Part shown: positions 15,751 through 23,480 of the stretch, in pieces
Position numbering within the stretch: position 1 is the stretch's first letter
Layout: the number at the start of each line of letters is the position of its first letter
Assembly (NCBI RefSeq): GCF_051131135.1
Contig: NZ_CP151274.1
Span: forward strand, 806,001-870,000
Direction: 5' to 3'
DNA length: 64,000 nt
From: Thermogladius sp023256015
Lineage (GTDB): Archaea; Thermoproteota; Thermoprotei_A; Sulfolobales; Desulfurococcaceae
Notes under the pieces: generated by a model
What the model was told of the DNA's origin: nothing
Database searches by the model: none
Seen by the model: only the letters and a program-made list of their open reading frames with translations
Made by a program: the position numbers and the translations under genes

Positions 15751-16640
15751 TGAAGATCGAGACGGCCGTTCTGAGATGCCCGGTGTGCGGTAATCAAAAC
15801 ATAGTCTTCGACTACTCTGAGAACGCGTATGTTTGTCCTGTTTGCGGAACAGTCCTAGAGGAGAGACCTATCGACTACGGTATTGAGACTCTGATAAAGG
15901 ACGAGGCCACCCCCAGAGTAAGCGGCTCCTACACGAACAGGGTTCACGACAGGGGTATCGGGGGGACAGAGATAGCCGGTAAGATCGTCAACCACGTGAA
16001 GGAGGGCAGGGGCTGGGTCGCGAGACAGAAAGACGTCAGGGTTAGCAAGGGCGAGAGGGTCGTCGAGAAGGCGCTCAAGCACCTCAACGACCTAGTCAAG
16101 TTGATAAAGCCGCCTACCGCAGTCGCCGAGACGGCGGGCGAGATTCTCAGGGAGGCGGTCGCAGGCAAGAACTTTAAGGAGAAGACGCTCAAGCGGCTGG
16201 CCGCGGCCTCGCTGTACCTGTCTTACAAGATCCACGGCTACCCAAGACCATTTAAGCAGTTTGCTAGCGAGCTTGGGCTCGAACCGCAGGAGGTGTGGAA
16301 TGCTATTAAGATGGTTAGCGAGTCCGTCAAGAACCTGAACAAGAAACTGGTGAGGAACGAGCCCCAAACGATCATCTCCTACATAGTGAAGAGCTCCAAC
16401 CTACCCCCAGAAGTCGAGTTCGTCGCCAATAAAATAGTGGCAGAAGTCACGAGCACGGGGCTCGTGAGCGGTAAGGGGCTTTCAAGCCTCGCAGCCTCAG
16501 CCGTTTACGTGGCCGCTATCCTGACTGGGAACAGGAGGACTCAACTAGACATCGCTAGGACGGTAGGGTTGACCGACGTGGCGATCAGGAATTCCTATAG
16601 CGAGATAGTCAGAAACCTAGACATAGTGATCTCGATGTAG
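15747..16640 (+). CDS. tfb: Transcription initiation factor B (TFIIB homolog)
   Basis: 297 residues. N-terminal zinc ribbon with two CPVCG motifs (about residues 11-32), a B-reader/linker region (RVHDRGIGGTEI), and two cyclin repeats, the first with KRLAAASLYLSYKIHG and the second with GLSSLAASAVYVAAILTG. It bridges TBP-bound promoter DNA and RNA polymerase. The zinc ribbon is intact. Cotranslated with gar1. Confidence 0.96.
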   Translation: MMKIETAVLRCPVCGNQNIVFDYSENAYVCPVCGTVLEERPIDYGIETLIKDEATPRVSGSYTNRVHDRGIGGTEIAGKIVNHVKEGRGWVARQKDVRVSKGERVVEKALKHLNDLVKLIKPPTAVAETAGEILREAVAGKNFKEKTLKRLAAASLYLSYKIHGYPRPFKQFASELGLEPQEVWNAIKMVSESVKNLNKKLVRNEPQTIISYIVKSSNLPPEVEFVANKIVAEVTSTGLVSGKGLSSLAASAVYVAAILTGNRRTQLDIARTVGLTDVAIRNSYSEIVRNLDIVISM

Positions 16641-16739
16641 TTCTAACGGTTTCGTGTTTTTCTCATGTCAAATTATAAGCCTCTAATGATAGAATAAAAT
16701 ATTGGCTCAACAGCGACTTCAGTGACAGGTCGAATTTTC

Positions 16740-17162
16740 ATGTCGAAGGATTCAGTAAGCGAGAGAATAATCGGGTTCTTACTCTCAAACGAGGGCAAGG
16801 ATGTTCTGCAGAGCGAGTTGTGGAAAGAGCTTGGGTTGACTAGTAAGGAGTTGTCAAAGGCTTTGAAGAAGCTCGAGGAGGAAGGAGTCATTAAGAGAGA
16901 GCCCGTTACATACAAGGGTAAGAGGACTTACAGAATTACACTCGTAGCAGACACTTTAACCAGAGTACAGAAGACGGGTCTCCAGGCTGGGCGCCTCGGG
17001 AAGCTCGTTGTTAGTAGGCTGGTTGACGAGGTGCTCGACATACCGTGCGTATCCTGCCCCTTCATCAACAGGTGCTATGAAGGCGGGTTCTACGACCCAG
17101 TGAACTGCCAGTTCATAAACGAGTGGGTCCTGAGACACGGACAAACCAAAAGCACGCGTTGA
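16740..17162 (+). CDS. TFE-beta-like winged-helix protein with Fe-S type cysteine cluster
   Basis: About 140 residues. The N-terminal winged helix (IIGFLLSNEGKDVLQSELWK, then LTSKELSKALKKLEEEGVIK) is followed by a C-terminal cysteine cluster CVSCPFINRC, then PVNCQFINEW. This is the layout of archaeal TFE-beta (hRPC39 homolog), whose cysteines bind a 4Fe-4S cluster and which helps TFE-alpha open the promoter. Position directly after tfb supports a basal transcription role. ATG at 16740 is preferred over a GTG at 16722. A TATA-like AAATTATAAG at 16670 gives it its own promoter. The assignment is by motif and context. Confidence 0.7.
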   Translation: MSKDSVSERIIGFLLSNEGKDVLQSELWKELGLTSKELSKALKKLEEEGVIKREPVTYKGKRTYRITLVADTLTRVQKTGLQAGRLGKLVVSRLVDEVLDIPCVSCPFINRCYEGGFYDPVNCQFINEWVLRHGQTKSTR

Positions 17163-17167
17163 GCCAG

Positions 17168-18361
17168 TCACGAGGAACTAGCTCCACTCGTCTCCCTTAT
17201 GGCGCTTGTCAGAACGTCTAGAGGGGCATCGGTCTTCACACCCCTGTAGTCAAGGTGCGTCCTCGAGGCCTTGAAACCCATGCTTCTCAGCCTCTCGACG
17301 AGTGAGTCCATGTTCGGCATGTTGACTCCAACCCTCTTGCAGAGGAGATCTAGCCTTACGTACGGGACGTTCACCTCGACCTCGCTCTTCAACAAGCTGA
17401 CGTACTTCAGCACGTCTCTGCTCTCGAGATAGGGTGTCTTCTCGAGGTTTCCGGCTACTCGGTCAACGAACTCCTTGCTGCCCAGCGGACACACCCATAG
17501 GGGGCCGATCACCACGGGCCTCCTCCCCCCTTTGCAGCTCGAGTCCGGCTCGCCGGTCTTTGAGAGCCCTCTCTCAAGGGTATCCGGGCAGTACCATACG
17601 TACCCCTTACACCTAGAAATCTCCTCGTACGGGTTCCTACGCTCGACCAGGTAGAAGACGCGGTAGTAGTGGGCCTTACTGAGGTACAGCAGGGGTGTGA
17701 TAGCGTAGTTAAGGGCTGAGGCCCTCAAGGCTGTAACGTACGTCAAAACTCTTATCCCAAGTTCGTTCGCGAAGTCGACACTGTGGCACTCTAACCAGTA
17801 CCTCTTGAGCGTCTTCTCCTTGTTCACGCAGGTCAGGGGTCCCTTGTCTGTGGCTGTGACGCCCAGTAGTGCCTTCTTCCCCAACGGCTTTAGAACGCTC
17901 TCGAGGAAGGGTATCGGCGAGCCGTAGGGGTCTACATCGGCGTAGTCAACGACTACACCCGTGAAGGTCAAGAGGTTGGCTAGAGCGTTGGCCTCCATAT
18001 TGAACGCTGCGAGTCTGTCGTCCAGCTTGTTGAACTTGATGTTCTCGGTTATGTAGTCGTATGCCCGAGGGTCCACGTCGTTCAGTACCCCTAAACCTCC
18101 CGCCTCAAGCGACAGCCTGATCCCTCTCACGCCAGTACCCGAGAGAAGGTCGAGGAAGAAGAACTCCCTACCACTAAAGTACGTCTTTGCGACGAGTACG
18201 GTTACATCCCTAGAGAACTTAGCCGAGGGGTTGTAAAATACGGGCATCCAGGAAGGCTCTACTACTCCGTCCTCTCTCACGTACTCTGAGAGGTCGGGCA
18301 CGTATACTTTTGCTAAGCCCTCTTCCACTACGATGGTTTTACTTAACAGCCTGCTAGTCAT
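17168..18361 (-). CDS. trm1: tRNA (guanine26-N2)-dimethyltransferase Trm1
   Basis: 397 residues. SAM-binding DLLSGTGVRGIRLSLEAGG (about residue 75) and the Trm1 signature DVDPYGSPIPFLES (about residue 140). A C-terminal domain carries cysteines (CKGYVWYCPDT, WVCPLGS) that bind zinc. It makes m22G26 in many tRNAs. The start at 18361 is 4 bp from the stop of the THEP1 gene, so it belongs to a minus-strand operon with the NTPase and regulator genes upstream. Confidence 0.93.
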   Translation of the reverse strand: MTSRLLSKTIVVEEGLAKVYVPDLSEYVREDGVVEPSWMPVFYNPSAKFSRDVTVLVAKTYFSGREFFFLDLLSGTGVRGIRLSLEAGGLGVLNDVDPRAYDYITENIKFNKLDDRLAAFNMEANALANLLTFTGVVVDYADVDPYGSPIPFLESVLKPLGKKALLGVTATDKGPLTCVNKEKTLKRYWLECHSVDFANELGIRVLTYVTALRASALNYAITPLLYLSKAHYYRVFYLVERRNPYEEISRCKGYVWYCPDTLERGLSKTGEPDSSCKGGRRPVVIGPLWVCPLGSKEFVDRVAGNLEKTPYLESRDVLKYVSLLKSEVEVNVPYVRLDLLCKRVGVNMPNMDSLVERLRSMGFKASRTHLDYRGVKTDAPLDVLTSAIRETSGASSS

Positions 18362-18365
18362 GTCC

Positions 18366-18917
18366 TTACGGTCTCTTCCCCCTGACTTTCTCCAAGACTA
18401 CTAAGGGCAGTACACGGTTTAGCTCGTCCCTGTTCTCGAGAGTGAGCGTTACCTTCTCGGACCTGTCAATAAACCTCAGTATGTCGGGGTCAGACAGCCT
18501 GTAATGAACTACGAGGATAGCCGGCTTACCCAGTTTAAGGGCACTGATGAGCAGGGGTTTAAAGCTCGGGAGCTTTAGCTCCATGGGGCCAACCTCGTCC
18601 ACGCATATGACGTCGCTGTTCACTACAGCCTCCTTTTTGAGGGCCATCTCGACGACCTTGTTTGCTTCTTCGACGAACACGCCATAGGAACCGACCCGTA
18701 CAGGGGACGGGTTGTCTCTCCTGGCAAGCCAGGCCCACGACCTCGACTTCAAGTCGAGGATCTTGAACCCCACTCTCAGACCCGTGGGATCTCTCTCCTC
18801 GAAGGTTATGAATCCCGCGACGGCTAGTCCACTGCTCTTTAACGCCTCTACGATCTTGTTGAAAAGCGTGGACTTCCCCACTCCGGGCCTGCCCGTTATC
18901 ACGAGGGTGTAGCCCAT
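18366..18917 (-). CDS. THEP1-family nucleoside-triphosphatase
   Basis: 183 residues. P-loop ITGRPGVGKSTLFNKI at residue 7, Walker B ICVDEVGPMELK near residue 105. Archaeal THEP1 proteins hydrolyse a wide range of NTPs; the physiological role is unknown. Sits between the XRE regulator gene (6 bp upstream) and trm1 (4 bp downstream). Confidence 0.88.
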   Translation of the reverse strand: MGYTLVITGRPGVGKSTLFNKIVEALKSSGLAVAGFITFEERDPTGLRVGFKILDLKSRSWAWLARRDNPSPVRVGSYGVFVEEANKVVEMALKKEAVVNSDVICVDEVGPMELKLPSFKPLLISALKLGKPAILVVHYRLSDPDILRFIDRSEKVTLTLENRDELNRVLPLVVLEKVRGKRP

Positions 18918-18923
18918 CCCCAG

Positions 18924-19820
18924 CTACTCACCGAGTATCTCTCTCAGAGCCTCCCCGACCCTTTCAATCCTCCTCTCGTCGTGTATGAACAGCGGTGTAG
19001 ACCTTGTAATGCTAGTTAGCTTCACAGCGTTATCCGCCTTGAGCTCGACTTCGCTTCTGCTGAACCCCGTCAACCTCACTATCGAGACCGCCTTTTCGTC
19101 CTTGACAATAGCAGCGTCTACAGGTGTCGTTGTGAAGGAGTAGAGCTTGGCGTCCCTGACGTTCACGAGACTTAGTAACTCGTTTAGGAGCGGGCTCTCA
19201 GAACGGGTATCGTACCGGTCGAACACGCTCTCGTTGAGCAGGTCTATCTCCTCGAACACCTCCTCGCCCAAGAGCTCGGCTATCTTAATAGCTGTCTGGA
19301 CAGACGTCATCGAGCGCCTGGTCTCGTACTGGTACACCGCCTCCCGAGATATGTTGAGCCTATTAGCGACTTCACTCCTTGAAAGGCCCAGCTCTAGCCT
19401 CCTCTTCGCAAACCCCTTGCTGCTTATTCTGACCAGGTAGTTCCCTCTCACGTTGAGCACTATGGGCTTACTGCTTTTCAACAGGTAGTCCCGGAGGAGG
19501 TTTTTGTTGACAACGTAGATGTCGTTTCTAACGTAGACAACGTCGTCTTCCATCTCGGTCTTCCAGTACTTCTCCGACACTATTAGAACCGACGATCTGT
19601 AGGTTGCGGAGAGCTTCTTTAGATCCTCTATCTCCCTCTTACTCACCCTAGCCGAGTCGTAAACCACTTTCAGAATTACCTTCTTGTCTCCAGACCTACC
19701 AACGACGTCTACACTACGGCCCTCCTCGGGGTAGTCTATCTCCTCTACAATAAAGCCGGCGCGGCTGAGGGTTCCGAGCGTTTCCTCTGTGAGCTCTTCT
19801 AGTACTCTGCTTTTCATCAA
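18924..19820 (-). CDS. XRE-type transcriptional regulator (archaeal COG1395)
   Basis: 298 residues. The N-terminal 120 residues resemble a nuclease-like or Mrr-like alpha/beta domain (SVDVVGRSGDKKVILKVVYD). Around residue 145 is a helix-turn-helix: RRLELGLSRSEVANRLNISR and VYQYETRRSMTS. This matches the archaeal putative regulator family COG1395. Its targets are unknown. It is first in the minus-strand unit with the THEP1 and trm1 genes. ATG at 19820 or 19817. Confidence 0.75.
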   Translation of the reverse strand: MMKSRVLEELTEETLGTLSRAGFIVEEIDYPEEGRSVDVVGRSGDKKVILKVVYDSARVSKREIEDLKKLSATYRSSVLIVSEKYWKTEMEDDVVYVRNDIYVVNKNLLRDYLLKSSKPIVLNVRGNYLVRISSKGFAKRRLELGLSRSEVANRLNISREAVYQYETRRSMTSVQTAIKIAELLGEEVFEEIDLLNESVFDRYDTRSESPLLNELLSLVNVRDAKLYSFTTTPVDAAIVKDEKAVSIVRLTGFSRSEVELKADNAVKLTSITRSTPLFIHDERRIERVGEALREILGE

Positions 19821-19858
19821 CTACACCGGGCTAAAGCCCGAGGGTGCACTTAAAACTT

Positions 19859-20560
19859 TTACCTCTTGAACCTTGCGTAGACCATAGCGTGGTCCTTGTC
19901 GTAGGGCTCCAAGTGGACTACGTCCACTATCTCGAAGCCCCTGTTCTTCAGCGTCTCGATCTCTCTCCTGTAGACCTCGCTCGGCTCTTTCGTTACGTCG
20001 ATGCTCCTCGCCTTAATGGCTAGTAGCAAGTACCCGTTGTGCTTCAAGAAGTAATCCGCGTTGTCCGCCACCACGGATGCCTGCTCTGGCTGGGCAATGT
20101 CGGCGTATATCCCGTCGACCAGCTCCACCACGTGCCTATACAGCTGTGGCTTCCTGGCGTCGGCGAGTATCGGGTAGAGGTTTTTCCTTACGTCTGCGAG
20201 CGCCACGAACTCTCTCATGACCCTGGGCGCGAACTCCACCCCGTATATCCTGCCCTTCAGTCCTATTATGTCGGAGATGTGGCTGGCAGTAGTGCCCGTA
20301 GCGACTCCGAGGTACAGGATCGAGTCTCCCTCTCTAATCGGTTGCTCGCTCAAACCGTTCGCGAGGGCGCCAGCTAGCTTGCTCCTGTACATGTTCCACT
20401 CCCTGTACTCTACGTTCTCGTACTTGAAGAGCCTCTCGCCGTAGACCCTGTGGCCTGGGACGAGGTTCTTGGTAGCCAGTCTCATGCTCCCGTCTTCGAG
20501 CTCTACCACGTAAACTCCGTAGTACTTCTCGTGGGGTTTAATGGTGGCCACTTCGCTCAA
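19859..20560 (-). CDS. flpA: Fibrillarin, rRNA/tRNA 2'-O-methyltransferase
   Basis: 233 residues. SAM-binding ILYLGVATGTTASHISDIIG near residue 83, GIYADIAQPEQASVVADNA near residue 150, and the catalytic-tetrad lysines/aspartates characteristic of fibrillarin. It is the methylase of box C/D RNPs with Nop5 and L7Ae. Located 6 bp downstream of the nop5 stop; the two are cotranscribed in most archaea. Three probable C/D guide RNAs lie in this same window. Confidence 0.95.
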   Translation of the reverse strand: MSEVATIKPHEKYYGVYVVELEDGSMRLATKNLVPGHRVYGERLFKYENVEYREWNMYRSKLAGALANGLSEQPIREGDSILYLGVATGTTASHISDIIGLKGRIYGVEFAPRVMREFVALADVRKNLYPILADARKPQLYRHVVELVDGIYADIAQPEQASVVADNADYFLKHNGYLLLAIKARSIDVTKEPSEVYRREIETLKNRGFEIVDVVHLEPYDKDHAMVYARFKR

Positions 20561-20566
20561 ACCACT

Positions 20567-21778
20567 TCACCTCCTCTTCTGTCTACCTTTCTTGCTTGGT
20601 TTAACCTCTTCTGGCTTCTTAGCGGGCGGCTTCGCGTACAGGTTTTTAATCTCCTCGATTCTTTCCTGGAGCTCTTTAACCAGCTTGTCCCCTACAAACC
20701 TGCCTGTGTAGAGGTCTATTTTGGCCGCGATAGCGAGCTTTGCTGCGAGTGCTCTGGCGATCTTGCCTCTCTGCCACCTTGGGCTCTTGTGTATGGCAGG
20801 ATATTGGAATATCACGCCGTGTTTCGGCGGTTTACCGCCCGTTCTTAGAGCCCTGAACAGGGCTTTCTCGGCCCCGAGCACTTGTATTGTGCTAGCAGGT
20901 AGCTTTGCCAAGTTCTCGAGGCTACCTGCCAGGCTGAGAAGTCTCGCGCCTAACTTACTACCCACGATAGCGGTGACGTTTGGTGAAACCTCTTTCATTA
21001 CCGCGTCGATATAACCCTCGAGGGTCTCTCTGAGCTCGTAGAGGTCTAGTATGATCCCGGCGAGAGTCTTTATGTACTCAATGTCGAAATCGCTCAGGTC
21101 CGCGCCGATGCTCTTTTTCGCCGCCTCGGATATCTTCGTGGACAGCTCCTCGCTAAAGCCAAGCTTCTTCAGCTTCTCGTAGCTAATGTTCTCCCTGTCC
21201 CCAAGCTCGTAGACTATCCTTGCGTAGTCGTGGTGGTCTTTGACGAGCTCGTCTAGCTCGGGAAAGTGTATGCTGTACCACTCCCTCAGCCTAGACACGT
21301 ACAGGTTTATGGTCTTGTCGATGTCGTCTATAGCCCTTATAGCTTGGATCGCGAGTAGGTCTCTTTTCTGGGCCTCTTTCCTGAGCTTCCTGCGGGACAG
21401 CTCGAGCGATATCTCGTGCAACCTCGCGTAGAACTCGTCTGTAGAACTACTCAAACCCAGCTCTACGGCCAAGTCTTGTAGCCTCTCCTTGAACCTGCTT
21501 ATCGCACTAGCTCTCACGTCGACTCTCGGAGTTAAGCCAAGGGAGCTGGCGATCTTCCCGTCCTCTATAGTCTCCACGACTACTTCGTTGAACCCCATAG
21601 ACTTCGCCTTCTCGAGCACCTCTCTCGCTTGCTGTGTCACCTTGCCCTCCTCGAGGTCTATGAGGTAGTCTATTATCTCGTTAGTCTTGAAAGGCGACAG
21701 GCTCTCTGCTAGCCTTTTCCCCTCCTCGTCGAGCAAAAACGCCCCTAGCACGTTCTGCGTAAAATAAACTGCGGCCAT
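20567..21778 (-). CDS. nop5: C/D box RNP scaffold protein Nop5 (Nop56/58)
   Basis: 403 residues. N-terminal fibrillarin-binding domain, a central coiled coil, and the NOP domain: GAEKALFRALRTGGKPPKHG near residue 300 and YPAIHKSPRWQRGKIARALA just after. The tail is lysine-rich (KPSKKGRQKRR), common in these proteins. It links L7Ae-bound RNA to fibrillarin. The promoter is shared with the divergent S30e gene in the AT-rich stretch 21779-21875. Confidence 0.95.
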   Translation of the reverse strand: MAAVYFTQNVLGAFLLDEEGKRLAESLSPFKTNEIIDYLIDLEEGKVTQQAREVLEKAKSMGFNEVVVETIEDGKIASSLGLTPRVDVRASAISRFKERLQDLAVELGLSSSTDEFYARLHEISLELSRRKLRKEAQKRDLLAIQAIRAIDDIDKTINLYVSRLREWYSIHFPELDELVKDHHDYARIVYELGDRENISYEKLKKLGFSEELSTKISEAAKKSIGADLSDFDIEYIKTLAGIILDLYELRETLEGYIDAVMKEVSPNVTAIVGSKLGARLLSLAGSLENLAKLPASTIQVLGAEKALFRALRTGGKPPKHGVIFQYPAIHKSPRWQRGKIARALAAKLAIAAKIDLYTGRFVGDKLVKELQERIEEIKNLYAKPPAKKPEEVKPSKKGRQKRR

Positions 21779-21875
21779 TCTTTCACCTAACCTTCTAATT
21801 CTACTTTAAGAACACTCTTATTTAAATATCCCCAAAACAAATAGTTCTAGTAGCGTAAAACAGCGGTGGTCATGT

Positions 21876-22034
21876 ATGCCAAGCCACGGCTCACTTACGA
21901 AGGCGGGCAAGGTCAGGAGCCAAACGCCCAAGATCCCGCCCAAGGGTAGGAAGAACAAGCCGCCGAGAGTCAGGAACAGGGTAGAGTACGCGAGGAGAGT
22001 CTTGGCCCCGGCCTCTAAGCCTACTGTAATGTAG
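21876..22034 (+). CDS. rps30e: 30S ribosomal protein S30e
   Basis: A 52-residue basic protein: MPSHGSLTKAGKVRSQTPKI, then PPKGRKNKPPRVRNRVEYARR and VLAPASKPTVM. The SLTKAGKVRxQTPK start and the PRxxNRxxYxRR end are S30e signatures. Its ATG is preceded by GGTGGT. The TAG stop at 22032-22034 is the first base-paired part of a stem-loop (22032-22060). Confidence 0.93.
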   Translation: MPSHGSLTKAGKVRSQTPKIPPKGRKNKPPRVRNRVEYARRVLAPASKPTVM

Positions 22035-22060
22035 GGTTTTTCCTAGAGCTAGGAACCCTA
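22032..22060 (+). terminator. Stem-loop at the end of rps30e
   Basis: TAGGG (22032-22036) pairs with CCCTA (22056-22060), and TTCCTAG (22040-22046) with CTAGGAA (22049-22055). The loop is two bases and three bulged T residues (22037-22039) lie on the 5' side. The hairpin includes the S30e stop codon. It could end transcription, stabilise the mRNA 3' end, or bind a protein. Confidence 0.5.
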
Positions 22061-22127
22061 GACGTGTTAGACGACAGTTATTTTACTCCACGAAACTCTA
22101 TTGTTTTTCTGGCTAGGGAGCTGGGAA

Positions 22128-23480
22128 ATGGTGCTTGTCTACCACGGGTATACGGGGAGACTAGCCGCGTTGTTGTCGGGCATAGGGGTCGAGCCAGGTG
22201 ATAGAGTCAGAGTTGTGAAGGATGGTGAGGTATTCGAAGGAGTGTTGATGCCGAGGTACACCGTCAGAGCGAGCGAGGATATACTTGTCATAAAGCTGGA
22301 AAACGGCTACAACATAGGAGTAAAAGTCGACGAGAGGACGCAGGTAATCCTGACCTCCAAGAAGGCCGGACTAGAGAAGGTAGCACAGCCGGAGGGGACC
22401 GTAGAGAGCAAGGCTAAGATCGTACTGTTGAGTACAGGGGGTACGATAGCCTCTAAGATAGACTACGAGACGGGCGCTGTCGTCCCAGCGCTTTCGACTA
22501 GGGAGATCACGGAGTGGGCCCCTGACCTGTCCGACATAGCCGTGTTCGAGGCAAGAGAGGTCATGAGGGTGTTCAGCGAAGACATAACTCCCAGCGACTG
22601 GGAGAGGCTCGCGAACGAGGTCTACAGGGAGATGGTGCAAGGCGTGAACGGGGTTGTCATAGCTCACGGCACTGACATGATGTCCTACTCCGCCGCGGCG
22701 CTGGCCTTCGCTATCAGGGACAAGCCCGTCCCCGTCGTGTTCGTCGGCTCTCAGAGGAGTAGTGACAGGCCAAGCAGCGACTCCATACTAAACCTTAAAG
22801 GCGCTTTTATAACCGCGTCAAGAGCGCCGATAGCGGAGTCGGTTGTCGCAATGCACGCCTCTACTTCTGACGACCTGATAGCCGTCCACAGAGGAGTTAA
22901 AGTAAGGAAGATGCACACGAGCAGGAGGGACGCTTTTCAGTCGATTAACGACAAGCCTATACTCCTAGTGAACCCCTACACCTTGGAGGTCAAACAGGTT
23001 GGGAGGATTTTAAAGAGTAGAGACCCTACGAGAACACCCGCCTTGGAGGCTAGGTTCGATGACAAGGTTGCCTTGGTTAAGGCCTACCCCGGGGTACAGG
23101 ACGAGATAATCGACATGCTCGTCGACAAGGGCTTCCACGGCATAGTCATTGAGGGGAGCGGGCTAGGACATATATCGAACAGGCTAGTAGACTCGATAAA
23201 GAGGGCCGTCGAGAGCGGAGTCCCCGTTGTAATGACGAGCCAGTGCCTCTTTGGCAGGGTGAACTTGAACGTCTATTCCACGGGGCGCAGGCTCCTCGAA
23301 GCCGGGGTTATTCCAGCAGAGGATATGTTGCCGGAAGTAGCCTACGTAAAGCTTTCGTGGGTTCTAGCCAGCAAGACGAGGGACATCGCGGAGGTCAGGA
23401 AGTGGATGTTGACCAACCTCGAGGGCGAGATAAACTACAGGCACACGCTAGACCTTTACCCGAGGTGGTCGTATGAGTAG
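22128..23480 (+). CDS. gatD: Glutamyl-tRNA(Gln) amidotransferase subunit D
   Basis: About 450 residues. N-terminal small beta domain, then an asparaginase-like domain with the catalytic threonines in LLSTGGTIASKIDYETGAV (near residue 105) and in AHGTDMMSYSAAALA (near residue 180). GatD releases ammonia from glutamine for GatE, which amidates Glu-tRNA(Gln). The archaeal GatDE route means no glutaminyl-tRNA synthetase is needed. ATG at 22128 fits the family N-terminus better than the ATG-like start at 22101. Overlaps gatE by 8 nt. Confidence 0.95.
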   Translation: MVLVYHGYTGRLAALLSGIGVEPGDRVRVVKDGEVFEGVLMPRYTVRASEDILVIKLENGYNIGVKVDERTQVILTSKKAGLEKVAQPEGTVESKAKIVLLSTGGTIASKIDYETGAVVPALSTREITEWAPDLSDIAVFEAREVMRVFSEDITPSDWERLANEVYREMVQGVNGVVIAHGTDMMSYSAAALAFAIRDKPVPVVFVGSQRSSDRPSSDSILNLKGAFITASRAPIAESVVAMHASTSDDLIAVHRGVKVRKMHTSRRDAFQSINDKPILLVNPYTLEVKQVGRILKSRDPTRTPALEARFDDKVALVKAYPGVQDEIIDMLVDKGFHGIVIEGSGLGHISNRLVDSIKRAVESGVPVVMTSQCLFGRVNLNVYSTGRRLLEAGVIPAEDMLPEVAYVKLSWVLASKTRDIAEVRKWMLTNLEGEINYRHTLDLYPRWSYE

